From NCBI GenBank assembly GCA_910575815.1, contig CAJTFN010000002.1, forward strand, positions 233,810 through 297,809: DNA of 64,000 bases. The letters run 5' to 3'. The DNA is from Oscillospiraceae bacterium. Lineage in GTDB: Bacteria; Bacillota; Clostridia; Oscillospirales; Oscillospiraceae. Position numbers and translations under genes: made by a program. Positions 24,548 through 33,020 of this stretch are shown piece by piece. The notes below the pieces were generated by a model that saw only the letters and a list, made by a program, of their open reading frames with translations, ran no database searches and had not been told where the DNA came from. How positions within the stretch are numbered: the stretch's first letter is position 1; the number at the start of each line of letters is the position of its first letter.

Positions 24548-25405
24548 ATGGAGAGCTGCTGCGGAAAGGACTGCCTGTCCTGCGCCCAGGGTCCGGAGCT
24601 CGGCTGCGCCGGGTGCCGGGAGGGAATGGGACGGCCCTTTACCGGGCCCTGTGAGATTGCGGCCTGCTGCCGGGAGAGGGGCCACGATTTCTGCGCCACC
24701 TGCACCTATATTAACGGCTGTCCCCGCTGGGCGGGCCGGGAGGAGGTCCCTGAACGGGAGCGCCGCCGCCAAGCGGAGGAGCGGGCCCGCCGGGAACGGC
24801 TGGCGGAGCAGGCCCCGGTTTTGGGCAAATGGCTTTGGTGGATGTTCTGGCTGGTTGTGCCCCGGGAGTTGGCCTCCCTGATGACCATGGATCGGGTGGT
24901 GGAAATCCTCCCTGGGCTGGACTTGGCGGGAGCCCTGCTGACGGTCCTCTGCGGGCTGGCCTGCGGATGGTTTCTCTGGAAGCTGGGACCGGTGCTGAGG
25001 GACTACCGCACCGCCGCCCTGTGCCAGTTCGTCAACGTGGCGGCCAGCGTGGCCGCCCAGGCCCTGGGCCTGAGGGACGCCGCGGCCCTGCTGCCGGCCC
25101 TGGGACTCATCGGCCTGGGAATGTTCCGGGATTATAAGGTCTACCATGCCCACGCCCAGGTCCTGACGGGTGTGGACGATGCGCTGGCGGAGAAGTGGCG
25201 GCGGCTGTGGAAGTACCTTATCTGGATCCTGTGGGGAATGGGGGGAGCTTTGCTGCTGATGATAGTCAGCCCCCTCTTGGGGCTGCTGGCGCTGGTGGCC
25301 GCGACGGTGGCCCTGGTGGCGGTGGCCGTGACGGAGATGGTCTACCTTTGGCGTACGGCAAAGGTGTTCCGGGGGTTTTGCGCCCCCGATGGGCCGGAGG
25401 GATGA
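24548..25405 (+). CDS. Cysteine-rich membrane protein of unknown function
   Basis: 285 residues in two parts. Residues 1-65 contain twelve or so cysteines in pairs (CCGKDCLSC, GCAGCREG, CEIAACCRERG, CATCTYINGC), a DUF3795-like putative metal-binding pattern. A basic, Arg-rich helix (about 65-95) leads into a membrane domain with five or six hydrophobic segments (about 93-115, 120-150, 165-195, 215-262). I know no fused member with an assigned function; metal sensing or binding at the cytoplasmic face is only a guess. AGGGAGGGG precedes ATG 24548. The gene stands alone and ends at the terminator at 25502. Confidence 0.75.
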   Translation: MESCCGKDCLSCAQGPELGCAGCREGMGRPFTGPCEIAACCRERGHDFCATCTYINGCPRWAGREEVPERERRRQAEERARRERLAEQAPVLGKWLWWMFWLVVPRELASLMTMDRVVEILPGLDLAGALLTVLCGLACGWFLWKLGPVLRDYRTAALCQFVNVAASVAAQALGLRDAAALLPALGLIGLGMFRDYKVYHAHAQVLTGVDDALAEKWRRLWKYLIWILWGMGGALLLMIVSPLLGLLALVAATVALVAVAVTEMVYLWRTAKVFRGFCAPDGPEG

Positions 25406-25501
25406 AGAGAAGGCCTTCGGAGGAGCTGGCTTGGAAGGTTGAGTGCGGGCGTCCCGTTTCCGGCCGCAGGAAGGGCCATTTCATCGATAGAATCTTTTGC
25501 G

Positions 25502-25531
25502 GGGCCGCCCTTTTTGGGCGGTCCGCTTTTT
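25502..25531 (+). terminator. Terminator after the cysteine-rich membrane protein gene
   Basis: GGGCCGCCC (25502-25510), loop TTTTT, GGGCGGTCC (25516-25524), then GCTTTTT. One G-T pair interrupts the stem. It lies about 100 bases after the stop codon; the intervening sequence shows no gene. Confidence 0.75.
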
Positions 25532-25607
25532 GGGAGCACGGCGGTTTCAAAAGGCGGGAGGAGACCGGGACCCTCCCCGGTTTTTTTGACCCCCGATGGG
25601 TTCCCTA

Positions 25608-25636
25608 TTGACCCCTCCGGCTTTTTGCCCTAAAAT
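25608..25636 (+). promoter_or_regulatory. pcrA promoter
   Basis: TTGACC (25608-25613), 17 bases, TAAAAT (25631-25636), 44 bases upstream of ATG 25680. Confidence 0.65.
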
Positions 25637-25679
25637 AGACGGGATCACGAAATCAAACGAGAGGGAAACAGGTAAACCT

Positions 25680-28130
25680 ATGAACGACTTTCAACAACGC
25701 TACATCGCCGCCCGGCAGGCGGTGATCGCCGGGGACCTCCGCCGGCTGAATCCCATGCAGCGCAAGGCCGCCATGACCACCGAGGGGCCCCTTCTCCTTC
25801 TGGCCGGAGCCGGCAGCGGAAAGACCACCGTCCTCATCCAGCGGATCTACAACCTGCTGACCTATGGCCGGGGCAGCGACTCCGCGTTCGTCCCCCCGGA
25901 GGCAACGGAGGAGGATCTGGCCTTCTTGGAGCAGTTTCCGGCGGCCCCCTCCCCTCTGGAGGCGGACCGGGCCCGGCGGCTTTGCGCCGTGGAGGCGCCC
26001 AAGCCTTGGGAGATCATCGCCATCACCTTCACCAACAAGGCGGCGGGAGAGCTGAAAGACCGTCTGGCCACCCGGCTGGGGCCCACCGCCAACGACGTCT
26101 GGGCCTCTACCTTCCACTCCGCCTGCGTGCGGATTCTCCGGCGGGACATTGACCGCCTGGGCTTCGACAAGGACTTTACCATCTACGACACCGACGACTC
26201 CCGGCGGGTGGCCAAGGACGTGCTGAAAGAGCTGAATCTGGACGACAAGGCCTTTCCGCCCAAAAGCGTTCTCTCCGTCATCAGCGCCGCCAAGGACCAA
26301 TACATAGGGCCGGAGGACTTTGCCCGGAAGCACAGCGCCGAGAGCGACTGGCGGATGAGCCGGATTGCCAAGGTCTACCAGGCCTATCAGCGGAAGCTGT
26401 CTTCCGCCAACGCCCTGGATTTCGACGACATCATCTACCACACCGTCACGCTGCTGAAACAGGAGCCCGAGGTGCTGGAATACTACCAGAGGAAGTTCCG
26501 CTACGTGCTGGTGGACGAGTACCAGGATACGAACCATTTGCAGTACCTCCTGACCAGCCTTCTGGCCGGAGGGCGCCGGAATCTCTGCGTGGTGGGCGAC
26601 GACGACCAGTCCATCTACCGCTTCCGGGGGGCCAATATTGAGAACATCCTGAACTTCGAGCGGCAGTATGAGAACGCCCGGGTCATCCGCCTGGAGCAGA
26701 ATTACCGCTCCACCCAGAACATCCTGGACGCGGCCAACGCCGTCATCGAACACAACACGGGCCGGAAGGGCAAGACCCTCTGGACGGACAACGGCGGCGG
26801 GGAGCAGGTGGCGGTCCGCACCACGCTGAACGAGAACGACGAGGCCGCCTTCGTGGTGGGGGATATCCTCGCCGCCGTGGGGAAAGGAGCCCATTTCCAG
26901 GACGCTGCCGTCCTCTACCGGATGAACGCCCAGTCCAATGCCCTGGAATACGCCATGAAGCGCAGCGGCGTGCCCTACCGGATCGTGGGAGGTATGAAGT
27001 TCTTCGACCGGGCGGAGGTGAAGGACATGCTGGCCTATCTCTGTGTGCTGAACAATCCCCTGGATGACCTGCGGCTGCGCCGGATTGTGAACAACCCGCC
27101 CCGGGGCATCGGCGCCACGACGATGGACAAGGTGTCCCTTCTGGCGGAGCAGCAGGGGGCCTCCCTGTACGAAATCCTTCGAAACGCGGATTTGTTCCCG
27201 GAGCTGAAAAGCGCCGCCTCCAAGCTGCTGAAGTTCGCGGATTTGGTGGACGGCCTCCGCAAGGCCGGCGGGGCGCTGGCCCTGCCGGAGTTTTACGACG
27301 CGGTGTGCGAGCAGAGCGGCTATATCCAGGCCCTGAAAGACAAGAACGACATGGAGAGCCGGGGCCGCCTGGAAAACGTCCAGGAGCTGAAATCCAGCAT
27401 CCTGGGCTTTCTGGAGCGCCAGCCGGAGGACGCCACCCTCTCCGGCTTCCTCAATGAGATCGCCTTGTACACGGATTTGGACGCCCTGGAGAAGAGCGAC
27501 GACTGTGTGACCATGATGACCATCCACGCCGCCAAGGGCTTGGAGTTCCCCATGGTGTACGTGGTGGGTCTGGAGGAGGGGGTTTTCCCCGGCAGCTCCG
27601 CCCAGTTTGAGGAGGAGGAGCTGGAGGAGGAACGGCGGCTTTGCTACGTGGCCATGACCCGGGCAAAGGAGCGCCTGACCCTGACCCACGCCCGGCAGCG
27701 GATGCTGTACGGCCGCACGGGCTCCAATCGGGTTTCCCGGTTCCTGGAGGAAATCCCGGAGGAAAATCTGAGCTGGGAGGGCAAGGGCCTGGAGGCCGGG
27801 GGAAGCTTCGGCGCTTACGGCAGCGGCGCTTATAACAGCCCGTCCTATGGCGGCGGGGGCCAGCGCCCAACAGCCGGAGGAACCTACGTCCGCCCCGCCC
27901 GTCCCTCCTATCAGGAGGCCCGCCGGAGCGCCGTCACGCAAACCGCCGCGCCCTCAATGGTCCTGAGTGAGGGAGACCAGGTGGAGCACGGCGTGTTCGG
28001 CAGGGGGAAGGTGCTGTCGGTTCAGCCTATGGGCGGAGACGCCCTGGTTCAGGTGGACTTCGAAAAGGCGGGCGCCAAAAAGCTGATGCTGAAGGCCGCC
28101 GCCAAGCACTTGAAAAAGCTGGAGGAATGA
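25680..28130 (+). CDS. pcrA: ATP-dependent DNA helicase PcrA (UvrD/Rep family)
   Basis: Superfamily 1 3'-5' helicase used in repair, replication restart and removal of RecA filaments. The 816 residues include the Q motif LNPMQRKA, motif I LLAGAGSGKTTVL (near residue 40), motif Ia ITFTNKAAGELKDRL, motif II VDEYQDTNH, motif III VVGDDDQSIYRFRGA, motif IV IRLEQNYRS, motif V MTIHAAKGLEFPMVYVVGLE and motif VI YVAMTRAKERLTLTHA. A Gly/Ser/Tyr-rich linker (about 705-745) joins the C-terminal Tudor-like RNA-polymerase-binding domain (VEHGVFGRGKVLSVQ). An acidic insertion (about residues 65-100) between motifs I and Ia is longer than usual. ATG 25680 is chosen from spacing to the promoter and the family N-terminus. 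Confidence 0.96.
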   Translation: MNDFQQRYIAARQAVIAGDLRRLNPMQRKAAMTTEGPLLLLAGAGSGKTTVLIQRIYNLLTYGRGSDSAFVPPEATEEDLAFLEQFPAAPSPLEADRARRLCAVEAPKPWEIIAITFTNKAAGELKDRLATRLGPTANDVWASTFHSACVRILRRDIDRLGFDKDFTIYDTDDSRRVAKDVLKELNLDDKAFPPKSVLSVISAAKDQYIGPEDFARKHSAESDWRMSRIAKVYQAYQRKLSSANALDFDDIIYHTVTLLKQEPEVLEYYQRKFRYVLVDEYQDTNHLQYLLTSLLAGGRRNLCVVGDDDQSIYRFRGANIENILNFERQYENARVIRLEQNYRSTQNILDAANAVIEHNTGRKGKTLWTDNGGGEQVAVRTTLNENDEAAFVVGDILAAVGKGAHFQDAAVLYRMNAQSNALEYAMKRSGVPYRIVGGMKFFDRAEVKDMLAYLCVLNNPLDDLRLRRIVNNPPRGIGATTMDKVSLLAEQQGASLYEILRNADLFPELKSAASKLLKFADLVDGLRKAGGALALPEFYDAVCEQSGYIQALKDKNDMESRGRLENVQELKSSILGFLERQPEDATLSGFLNEIALYTDLDALEKSDDCVTMMTIHAAKGLEFPMVYVVGLEEGVFPGSSAQFEEEELEEERRLCYVAMTRAKERLTLTHARQRMLYGRTGSNRVSRFLEEIPEENLSWEGKGLEAGGSFGAYGSGAYNSPSYGGGGQRPTAGGTYVRPARPSYQEARRSAVTQTAAPSMVLSEGDQVEHGVFGRGKVLSVQPMGGDALVQVDFEKAGAKKLMLKAAAKHLKKLEE

Positions 28131-28159
28131 CCGGGACAGAAGGCCTCAAGAAACGGATG

Positions 28160-28322
28160 ATTCGAGCAGTTCCCAGAAATGATGAGAAAAAGGAGACGAG
28201 GACAGAGGTCGCAGAGCAAGGCGAAGGACGCAGACGGGCTGACGCCCGTCAAGGACGACAATGCAGCTAGGCGGCCTCTGGACCGCCGAACCGTTCTCAG
28301 TATTTTTGGGAGCTGCTCGAAT
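28160..28322. repeat. 163-bp nested palindromic element behind pcrA
   Basis: Left arm 28160-28188 and right arm 28294-28322 are inverted repeats matching at 25 of 29 positions (ATTCGAGCAG-TCCCA-AAAT-TGAGAA core). Inside, AGAGGTCGC faces GCGGCCTCT, and exactly at the centre GACGGGC-TGAC-GCCCGTC forms a perfect hairpin. The whole unit can fold as one long stem-loop as DNA or RNA. It carries no open reading frame of note. It could be a miniature mobile element or a structured RNA. Only one copy is seen in the window. Confidence 0.6.
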
Positions 28323-28325
28323 AAA

Positions 28326-28354
28326 CGAGAGAACCCCCGGATGGAGTTCTCTCG
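28326..28354. terminator. Hairpin after the nested palindrome
   Basis: CGAGAGAAC (28326-28334), loop of 11, GTTCTCTCG (28346-28354), followed by CAGTTCTTTT. A very similar CGAGAGAA..TTCTCTCG hairpin lies behind the sodium:solute symporter (39975-40003). Confidence 0.5.
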
Positions 28355-28401
28355 CAGTTCTTTTCCCGCCCCTTCGGACAGCGTCTTTCCTGATAAGCGG
28401 A

Positions 28402-28432
28402 GGCCCTCTTTATGGAAAGAGGGCCTCTTTCT
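28402..28432. terminator. Bidirectional terminator between pcrA and the Cys-rich small protein
   Basis: GGCCCTCTTT (28402-28411), ATGG loop, AAAGAGGGCC (28416-28425), then TCTTTCTT. T-rich on both strands. Confidence 0.75.
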
Positions 28433-28435
28433 TAT

Positions 28436-28705
28436 TCAGCAGCAATTTCCGCAGGAAATGCATTTGACGCAGTCCGCGCTGATCTGGGGCGGGATGCTCA
28501 TGGTCATCGCGCCGTTGTACTGAACACAGACGCACTGGCCTGGGCAGAAGCAGCAGGCGTTGTTGGTATGGACCAGTACCTCCTGGCAGGTGCACAGGTC
28601 ACAGACCAGCAGGTCGCAGCAGTTCACCCGCAGGACGCGGGCTTTCATAATGACGGGCTCCTGGCGCTCCGCGCACTCGGCGCACTCGTTACAAACAGGC
28701 TCCAT
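28436..28705 (-). CDS. Small cysteine-rich protein (18 Cys in 89 residues)
   Basis: 89 residues with 18 cysteines in clusters: CNECAEC at the N-terminus, NCCDLLVCDLCTCQ, ACCFCPGQCVCV, and CVKCISCGNCC at the very end. The non-cysteine parts (PVIMKARVLRV, YNGAMTMSIPPQISA) look folded, not low-complexity. There is no signal peptide. It is probably a metal- or Fe-S-binding or redox protein. I do not recognise a named family. AGGTCCTTTGA lies before ATG 28705, a modest ribosome binding site. It is separate from the ModE-lipoprotein pair upstream. Confidence 0.75.
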   Translation of the reverse strand: MEPVCNECAECAERQEPVIMKARVLRVNCCDLLVCDLCTCQEVLVHTNNACCFCPGQCVCVQYNGAMTMSIPPQISADCVKCISCGNCC

Positions 28706-28819
28706 TCAAAGGACCTCCTAGCACAGTCGGATGTGGAATCCGCACCCAAAGCCCCCAGAACCCCGGCGGGGTCCCAGTTCTGGATGCAGGTTCGCACTCC
28801 ATTCTATGCGGAGGGAGAA

Positions 28820-29176
28820 TCAGAGGTCCCGAAAATGTTCCCAAAAGCGCTCCCGGGCAAAGGCGTCCACCTCTTCCCGGAGCGCCTGATAGGCCGTGAG
28901 AAGGGCCTCCGCCTCCGGGGTCAGAAGGGCTCCGCCGCCGTGGCGTCCTCCAATGGTGCTGTCCAGCAGCTTATGGCCCAGGGCCTCCTCGGCGGCGCGA
29001 ATGATGCGCCAGGCCTTGGAATAGGCCATGCCCATGGACCCCGCCGCCGCCCGGAGGGAGCGCTTTTCCCGGACCTCCTCCAACAGGGCGGCGACGCCGG
29101 GGCCGAAGCGCCGCTGGCCCTCATCGTCCAGGAGGCGGAGGGTGACGGCAAGGCGCAGGTCATTGGTGGTTTTCAT
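28820..29176 (-). CDS. ModE-type winged helix-turn-helix regulator (DNA-binding domain only)
   Basis: 118 residues containing only the N-terminal ModE-like domain: FGPGVAALLEEVREKRSLRA, then AAAGSMGMAYSKAWRIIRAAEE (helix-turn-helix, residues about 40-65) and GGGALLTPEAEALLTAYQAL. The molybdate-binding TOBE domains of full ModE are absent, as in many Firmicutes versions. The target is unknown; no molybdate genes lie near. ATG 29176 has AAGGAG 11 bases upstream. The start overlaps the end of the upstream lipoprotein gene by 17 bases, so the two are translated from one message. Confidence 0.85.
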   Translation of the reverse strand: MKTTNDLRLAVTLRLLDDEGQRRFGPGVAALLEEVREKRSLRAAAGSMGMAYSKAWRIIRAAEEALGHKLLDSTIGGRHGGGALLTPEAEALLTAYQALREEVDAFARERFWEHFRDL

Positions 29177-30098
29177 CGGTGTACTCCTTTCGCTCGACCA
29201 ATTGGGGCTCGCCGTCCCAGAACTCCCAAATCTCGGTAAAATGGGAGACGGTGCCATCCCCATTGCCCTCATAGACCGGGACCTCCCGGCTGGCCAGGAC
29301 CAGGTCTGCCTCAATGCTCCACTCGGCGGGCCGGGGGCGGAGGAAATCTCCCTCCCTGGGGAGCCAGACTTCCCGTGCGCCCTCCCGCTCTACGTCCAGA
29401 TAGCCGGAATCGGGCTGGAAGTCCCGGACCAGCCGTTCCACCCGGTGCAAATACAGGCTTCCGTTCCCGTCAGGCCAGTAGTACTCCGTAACCCACTGGG
29501 ACCCTGCGGAGCCGGATTTATATTCGGCGGTGGTTTCCCCGCTTTCCGGATGGGCCTCCGCCCCCTGGAGGATGCAGGCGAATTGATACTGCCCCGCCTC
29601 CCGGTCCCAGGTCCAATAGTAATAGGGGATCATGTTGTTGCACCGCCCGGCGAAGAGGCCGAAGTCTGTATCCCCGTCAAAGTTCAGGTCCAGCTCGTCC
29701 ATGCAGTCTTCCGTGCTCCAGCAGTCGGTGTAGTCGCTGTCCTCAACCCCTTCGCTTACAATGCCCTCCCGGGCCTGGACAGTCTGGATAAGCGCGTCCC
29801 CGTCGTACACCCGCACCTCCCGGACGCCATAGCTGTATTCGTCGGCCCGCCGGCCGAAGGCCTCCAGCCGCAAGGTCCGCCCGTCCGCCAGGGGCGCGTC
29901 CAGGGTCAAGAGCACATGGTCCTCCGAGGGGACCTCCTCCACAGGGATCGCCTCCTCCGGGGAGGCTTCCGCCGGGGCGGGCTGCTCCGGGGCCTCCTGG
30001 AGCGGCGAGACAGGAGGGGCCTCCTCCTCCGCCTCCGCCGGGGCGGCGCAGGCGGTGAGAGACAGCAGGGCCAGCAGTACAATCAGCAATCGTCGCAT
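29160..30098 (-). CDS. Predicted lipoprotein with FG-GAP-like repeat segment
   Basis: 312 residues starting with a lipoprotein signal peptide (MRRLLIVLLALLSLTACA; lipobox LTAC at residues 14-17). A Glu/Pro/Ala-rich linker follows (18-60), then a secreted beta-rich domain. The segment DLNFDGDTDFGLFAGRCNN resembles a calcium-binding FG-GAP/XAC2610-type loop. Function unknown. It lies upstream of and overlaps the ModE-like gene. The start ATG 30098 has GGAAAGGATAAC upstream. pfkA diverges from it. Confidence 0.8.
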   Translation of the reverse strand: MRRLLIVLLALLSLTACAAPAEAEEEAPPVSPLQEAPEQPAPAEASPEEAIPVEEVPSEDHVLLTLDAPLADGRTLRLEAFGRRADEYSYGVREVRVYDGDALIQTVQAREGIVSEGVEDSDYTDCWSTEDCMDELDLNFDGDTDFGLFAGRCNNMIPYYYWTWDREAGQYQFACILQGAEAHPESGETTAEYKSGSAGSQWVTEYYWPDGNGSLYLHRVERLVRDFQPDSGYLDVEREGAREVWLPREGDFLRPRPAEWSIEADLVLASREVPVYEGNGDGTVSHFTEIWEFWDGEPQLVERKEYTDENHQ

Positions 30099-30244
30099 CG
30101 TTTTGTTATCCTTTCCGCGTAAAATTTCACGGGATCAGTATACCAGCTTCCAGGGCGGAAGGAGTAACAAATGGATGACAAATTCGAACACGGAAGCCAA
30201 TTTATGGGCCTTGCTGAGACGGGACGCACAGGCCGCCCCCCTAC

Positions 30245-30273
30245 TTGACATCTCGGCCCGCTGGCGGTATCAT
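30245..30273 (+). promoter_or_regulatory. pfkA promoter
   Basis: TTGACA (30245-30250), 17 bases, TATCAT (30268-30273), about 75 bases before ATG 30349. Confidence 0.65.
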
Positions 30274-30348
30274 GATATACAGGGAAAAATCGGCCTGGCC
30301 GATAAAAATAAGCCTTGGGCACAAGGCGGGAATCAGGAGGAGTTTCTT

Positions 30349-31359
30349 ATGGAGAAGCGTATGAAGAGAATCGGCGTACTTACCAGCGGCGGCGACGCGC
30401 CGGGCATGAATGCGGCGGTTCGGGCGGTGGTCCGGGCCTCCATCTCCCGGGGCATCAGCTGCATCGGCATCCGCCGGGGCTGGAATGGCCTCATTACTAG
30501 CGACTTCGTCCCGCTGACATCCTCCAGCGTCAGCCATATCATCAACAAGGGCGGCACCATGCTCTACACCGCCCGGAGCCTGGAGTTCATGGAGGAAGCG
30601 GGCCGGGCCAAGGCCCTGGCCACCTGCCGCCTGCTGGGTCTGGACGGCATTGTGGCCATCGGCGGCGACGGCACCTTCCGGGGCGCCCTGGCCATCTCCC
30701 GCCAGGCGGCCAAGGACGGCATGGACCTCCGGGTGGTGGGCATCCCCGCCACCATCGACAACGACATCGGCTGCTCCCACTACACCATCGGCTTTGACTC
30801 CGCCTGCAACACCGCCATCGAGTGCATCGACCGTCTCCGGGACACCATGCAGTCCCACGAGCGCTGCTCCGTAGTGGAGGTCATGGGCCGCCACGCGGGT
30901 TACCTCGCCCTGTACGTGGGCATCTCTGTAGGCGCCACCGCCGTGCTGATTCCCGAGCGGGAGCCGGACTTCGAGCGGGACATCGTCGAGAAGATCCGCA
31001 AGGCCCGCCTGGCGGGCACCACCCACTACATGGTGGTGGTGGCGGAGGGCGCGGGCAGCGCCATTGAGATCAGCCAGCGTATTCACAACGAGCTGGGCAT
31101 TGACCCCCGGGTGACGGTACTGGGTCACATCCAGCGGGGCGGCTCTCCCAGCGCCCGGGACCGGGAGACCGCCAGCCGCATGGGCTATGAGGCGGTGAAG
31201 GTCCTGGCGGAGGGCACGGGAAACCGGATCATCGGTATTCTGGACGGCCGCCTGGCGGACATGGACATGGAAGAGGCCCTGGCCATGACCAAGACCTTCC
31301 AAATGGACCGTTATCAGATTCTGGAGGCCCTGACCAACAGCTGCGGCCCCGATTTCTAA
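30349..31359 (+). CDS. pfkA: ATP-dependent 6-phosphofructokinase
   Basis: Phosphorylates fructose-6-phosphate in the committed step of glycolysis. The 336 residues show LTSGGDAPGMNAAVRA (nucleotide site), GGDGTFRGA, in which Gly after GGD indicates ATP rather than pyrophosphate, the catalytic TIDNDI, MGRHAGYLAL and GHIQRGGSPSARDR. The catalytic loop reads PATIDND where most PfkA have PGTIDND. AGGAGG precedes ATG 30349. The gene is monocistronic. Confidence 0.94.
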   Translation: MEKRMKRIGVLTSGGDAPGMNAAVRAVVRASISRGISCIGIRRGWNGLITSDFVPLTSSSVSHIINKGGTMLYTARSLEFMEEAGRAKALATCRLLGLDGIVAIGGDGTFRGALAISRQAAKDGMDLRVVGIPATIDNDIGCSHYTIGFDSACNTAIECIDRLRDTMQSHERCSVVEVMGRHAGYLALYVGISVGATAVLIPEREPDFERDIVEKIRKARLAGTTHYMVVVAEGAGSAIEISQRIHNELGIDPRVTVLGHIQRGGSPSARDRETASRMGYEAVKVLAEGTGNRIIGILDGRLADMDMEEALAMTKTFQMDRYQILEALTNSCGPDF

Positions 31360-31504
31360 AATTCCTCTTCCCGAAAAAGAGGCAGACGAACAAGCGCGCG
31401 CCCCTGGGCGTCCGGAGGAGACCACGGCTGGAGCGGCGGAGAGATCTTTGAACTGGGGCCGGGGGCTTATGTCCCCGGCCTCGCGAACAATGAAGGAGGG
31501 CTTC

Positions 31505-32533
31505 ATGGAAAAAGTCAGACTTGGGCGCACGGAATTAATGGTGACGAAGACGGCCTTTGGCGCCCTGCCCATTCAGCGGATTTCCAGAGAGGACGCGGTG
31601 AAGCTGGTCCGCCGGGCTTATGAGGCGGGAATCAACTACTTCGACACCGCCAACATGTATACCGACAGCGAGGAGAAGCTGGGCGAGGCGCTGGAGGGCG
31701 TGCGGCAAAACGTGGTCATCTCCACCAAAAGCGGCGGCGGAGACAGGAAAACGGTGCTGGCCCACATCGAGCAGAGCCTCCGCTCTCTGCGGACAGATTA
31801 CATCGACCTCTTCCAGTTCCACAACCCCGCCAGGCTGCCGGATATAAACGACCCCGACGGCCCCTTCGCCGCCGCCCTGGAGATGAAGAAAAAGGGCTAT
31901 ATCCGGCACATCGGCATTACGAACCACCGGCTTTTCGTGGCCCGGGAGGCCATTGCCTCCGGGAATTTTGAGACCCTGCAATTCCCCTTCTGCTACCTCA
32001 CCACCGAGAAGGAGCTGGGGCTGGTGGAGGACTGCGCCAAGGCGGACATGGGCTACATCGCCATGAAGGGCCTCTCCGGCGGCCTTCTGAATAACGCCGA
32101 GGCCTGCTACGCCTTCATGCAGGAGTATCCCAATGTGGTGCCCATCTGGGGCATCCAGCACGAGTGGGAGCTGGACCAGTGGCTGGAGCTGACGGAGCGG
32201 AACCCCCGCCTCACGCCGGAGCTCCGGGCTGTCATTGAGGCGGACCGGAAGGATTTGGCGGGAAGCTTCTGCCGCTCCTGCGGCTACTGCCTCCCCTGCG
32301 CCGCCGGGATTGACATTCCCCAGGCCGCCCGGATGTCCGCCCTTCTGCGGCGGTCGCCGTATCAGCAGTATATGACGGACGCCTGGCACGAGAAAATGCA
32401 CCAGATCGAGAATTGCGTCCACTGTGACGCCTGTAAGAGCCGCTGCCCCTACGGGCTGGATACGCCGAATCTCCTGGTGGAGATGCTGAGGGACTACGAC
32501 CGGTTCTACGCGGAACACCGCAACGACGCCTGA
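31505..32533 (+). CDS. Aldo/keto reductase with C-terminal 4Fe-4S domain
   Basis: 342-residue oxidoreductase. The (beta/alpha)8 aldo/keto reductase part (1 to about 255) has GLGRTELMVTKTAFG-like and NYFDTANMYTDSEEKLG segments, the catalytic Tyr of the latter, and IRHIGITNHR. A ferredoxin-like extension carries CRSCGYCLPC (about 258-267) and CVHCDACKSRCPYGLD (about 302-317), enough for two clusters. This arrangement is common in anaerobes, with unknown substrates. AAGGAGG precedes ATG 31505. The 145-base gap to pfkA holds the hairpin GGCCGGGG..CCCCGGCC near 31457-31480. Confidence 0.9.
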   Translation: MEKVRLGRTELMVTKTAFGALPIQRISREDAVKLVRRAYEAGINYFDTANMYTDSEEKLGEALEGVRQNVVISTKSGGGDRKTVLAHIEQSLRSLRTDYIDLFQFHNPARLPDINDPDGPFAAALEMKKKGYIRHIGITNHRLFVAREAIASGNFETLQFPFCYLTTEKELGLVEDCAKADMGYIAMKGLSGGLLNNAEACYAFMQEYPNVVPIWGIQHEWELDQWLELTERNPRLTPELRAVIEADRKDLAGSFCRSCGYCLPCAAGIDIPQAARMSALLRRSPYQQYMTDAWHEKMHQIENCVHCDACKSRCPYGLDTPNLLVEMLRDYDRFYAEHRNDA

Positions 32534-32536
32534 ACG

Positions 32537-32569
32537 AAAAAGCCAGGGTTGAAACGCCCTGGCTTTTTT
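32537..32569. terminator. Bidirectional terminator between the aldo/keto reductase and HxlR
   Basis: AAAAAGCCAGGG (32537-32548), an eight-base loop, CCCTGGCTTTTT (32557-32568) with T-runs on both strands. Confidence 0.88.
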
Positions 32570-32574
32570 CATAT

Positions 32575-32919
32575 TCACGGTCGGGCGCAGGGGCGGTTTT
32601 CCTCCCCCCAGACGCAAAGACCGTCCAGCACCGGCATCAAGGAACGTCCTTTATCGCTGAGGCGGTATTCTACCTTGGGCGGAATCTGAGGATACTCCTT
32701 CCTGAGAATTAAACCGTCCCGTTCCAGCTCCTTCAGGGCGGCGCTGAGGGTCTTGTGAGAGATGGAGCCGATATAGCGCTTGAGGGCGTTGTATCGGACC
32801 ACCCCGTATTCCATCAGGCAGTAGAGGATGACCATTTTGTACTTTCCGCTGATGAGGGAGAGGGTGTAGTGAAAGCCGGTGTCCTCAAAGCTGGCACTGT
32901 TCATGCAGATTTCCTTCAT
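32575..32919 (-). CDS. HxlR-family transcriptional regulator
   Basis: 114-residue winged helix-turn-helix protein: TLSLISGKYKMVILYCLMEYGVVRYNALKR (with ISGKYK in the family-defining position), SHKTLSAALKELERDGLILRKEY and VEYRLSDKGRSL. Such regulators often sense electrophiles or redox stress and control a divergent reductase. Here an FMN reductase diverges at 33021. A perfect palindrome GGTTAG-TAT-CTAACC lies just upstream of its start. Confidence 0.9.
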   Translation of the reverse strand: MKEICMNSASFEDTGFHYTLSLISGKYKMVILYCLMEYGVVRYNALKRYIGSISHKTLSAALKELERDGLILRKEYPQIPPKVEYRLSDKGRSLMPVLDGLCVWGEENRPCARP

Positions 32920-32934
32920 AGACGCTTTCCTCCC

Positions 32935-32949
32935 GGTTAGTATCTAACC
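32935..32949. promoter_or_regulatory. Likely HxlR operator palindrome
   Basis: GGTTAG-TAT-CTAACC is a perfect inverted repeat between the divergent hxlR-type gene and the reductase gene, 16 bases upstream of the regulator's start codon. Confidence 0.5.
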
Positions 32950-33020
32950 TTTATGTGCGTACTTCTTTTTCGGATGGTTTTCTGATAGAGTGAGTATATC
33001 ACAGATTTGGAGGTTTTCCT

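Noticed and set aside
25653..27941. 762-codon minus-strand frame opposite pcrA
   Set aside because: Antisense shadow of a gene whose helicase motifs are complete on the plus strand.
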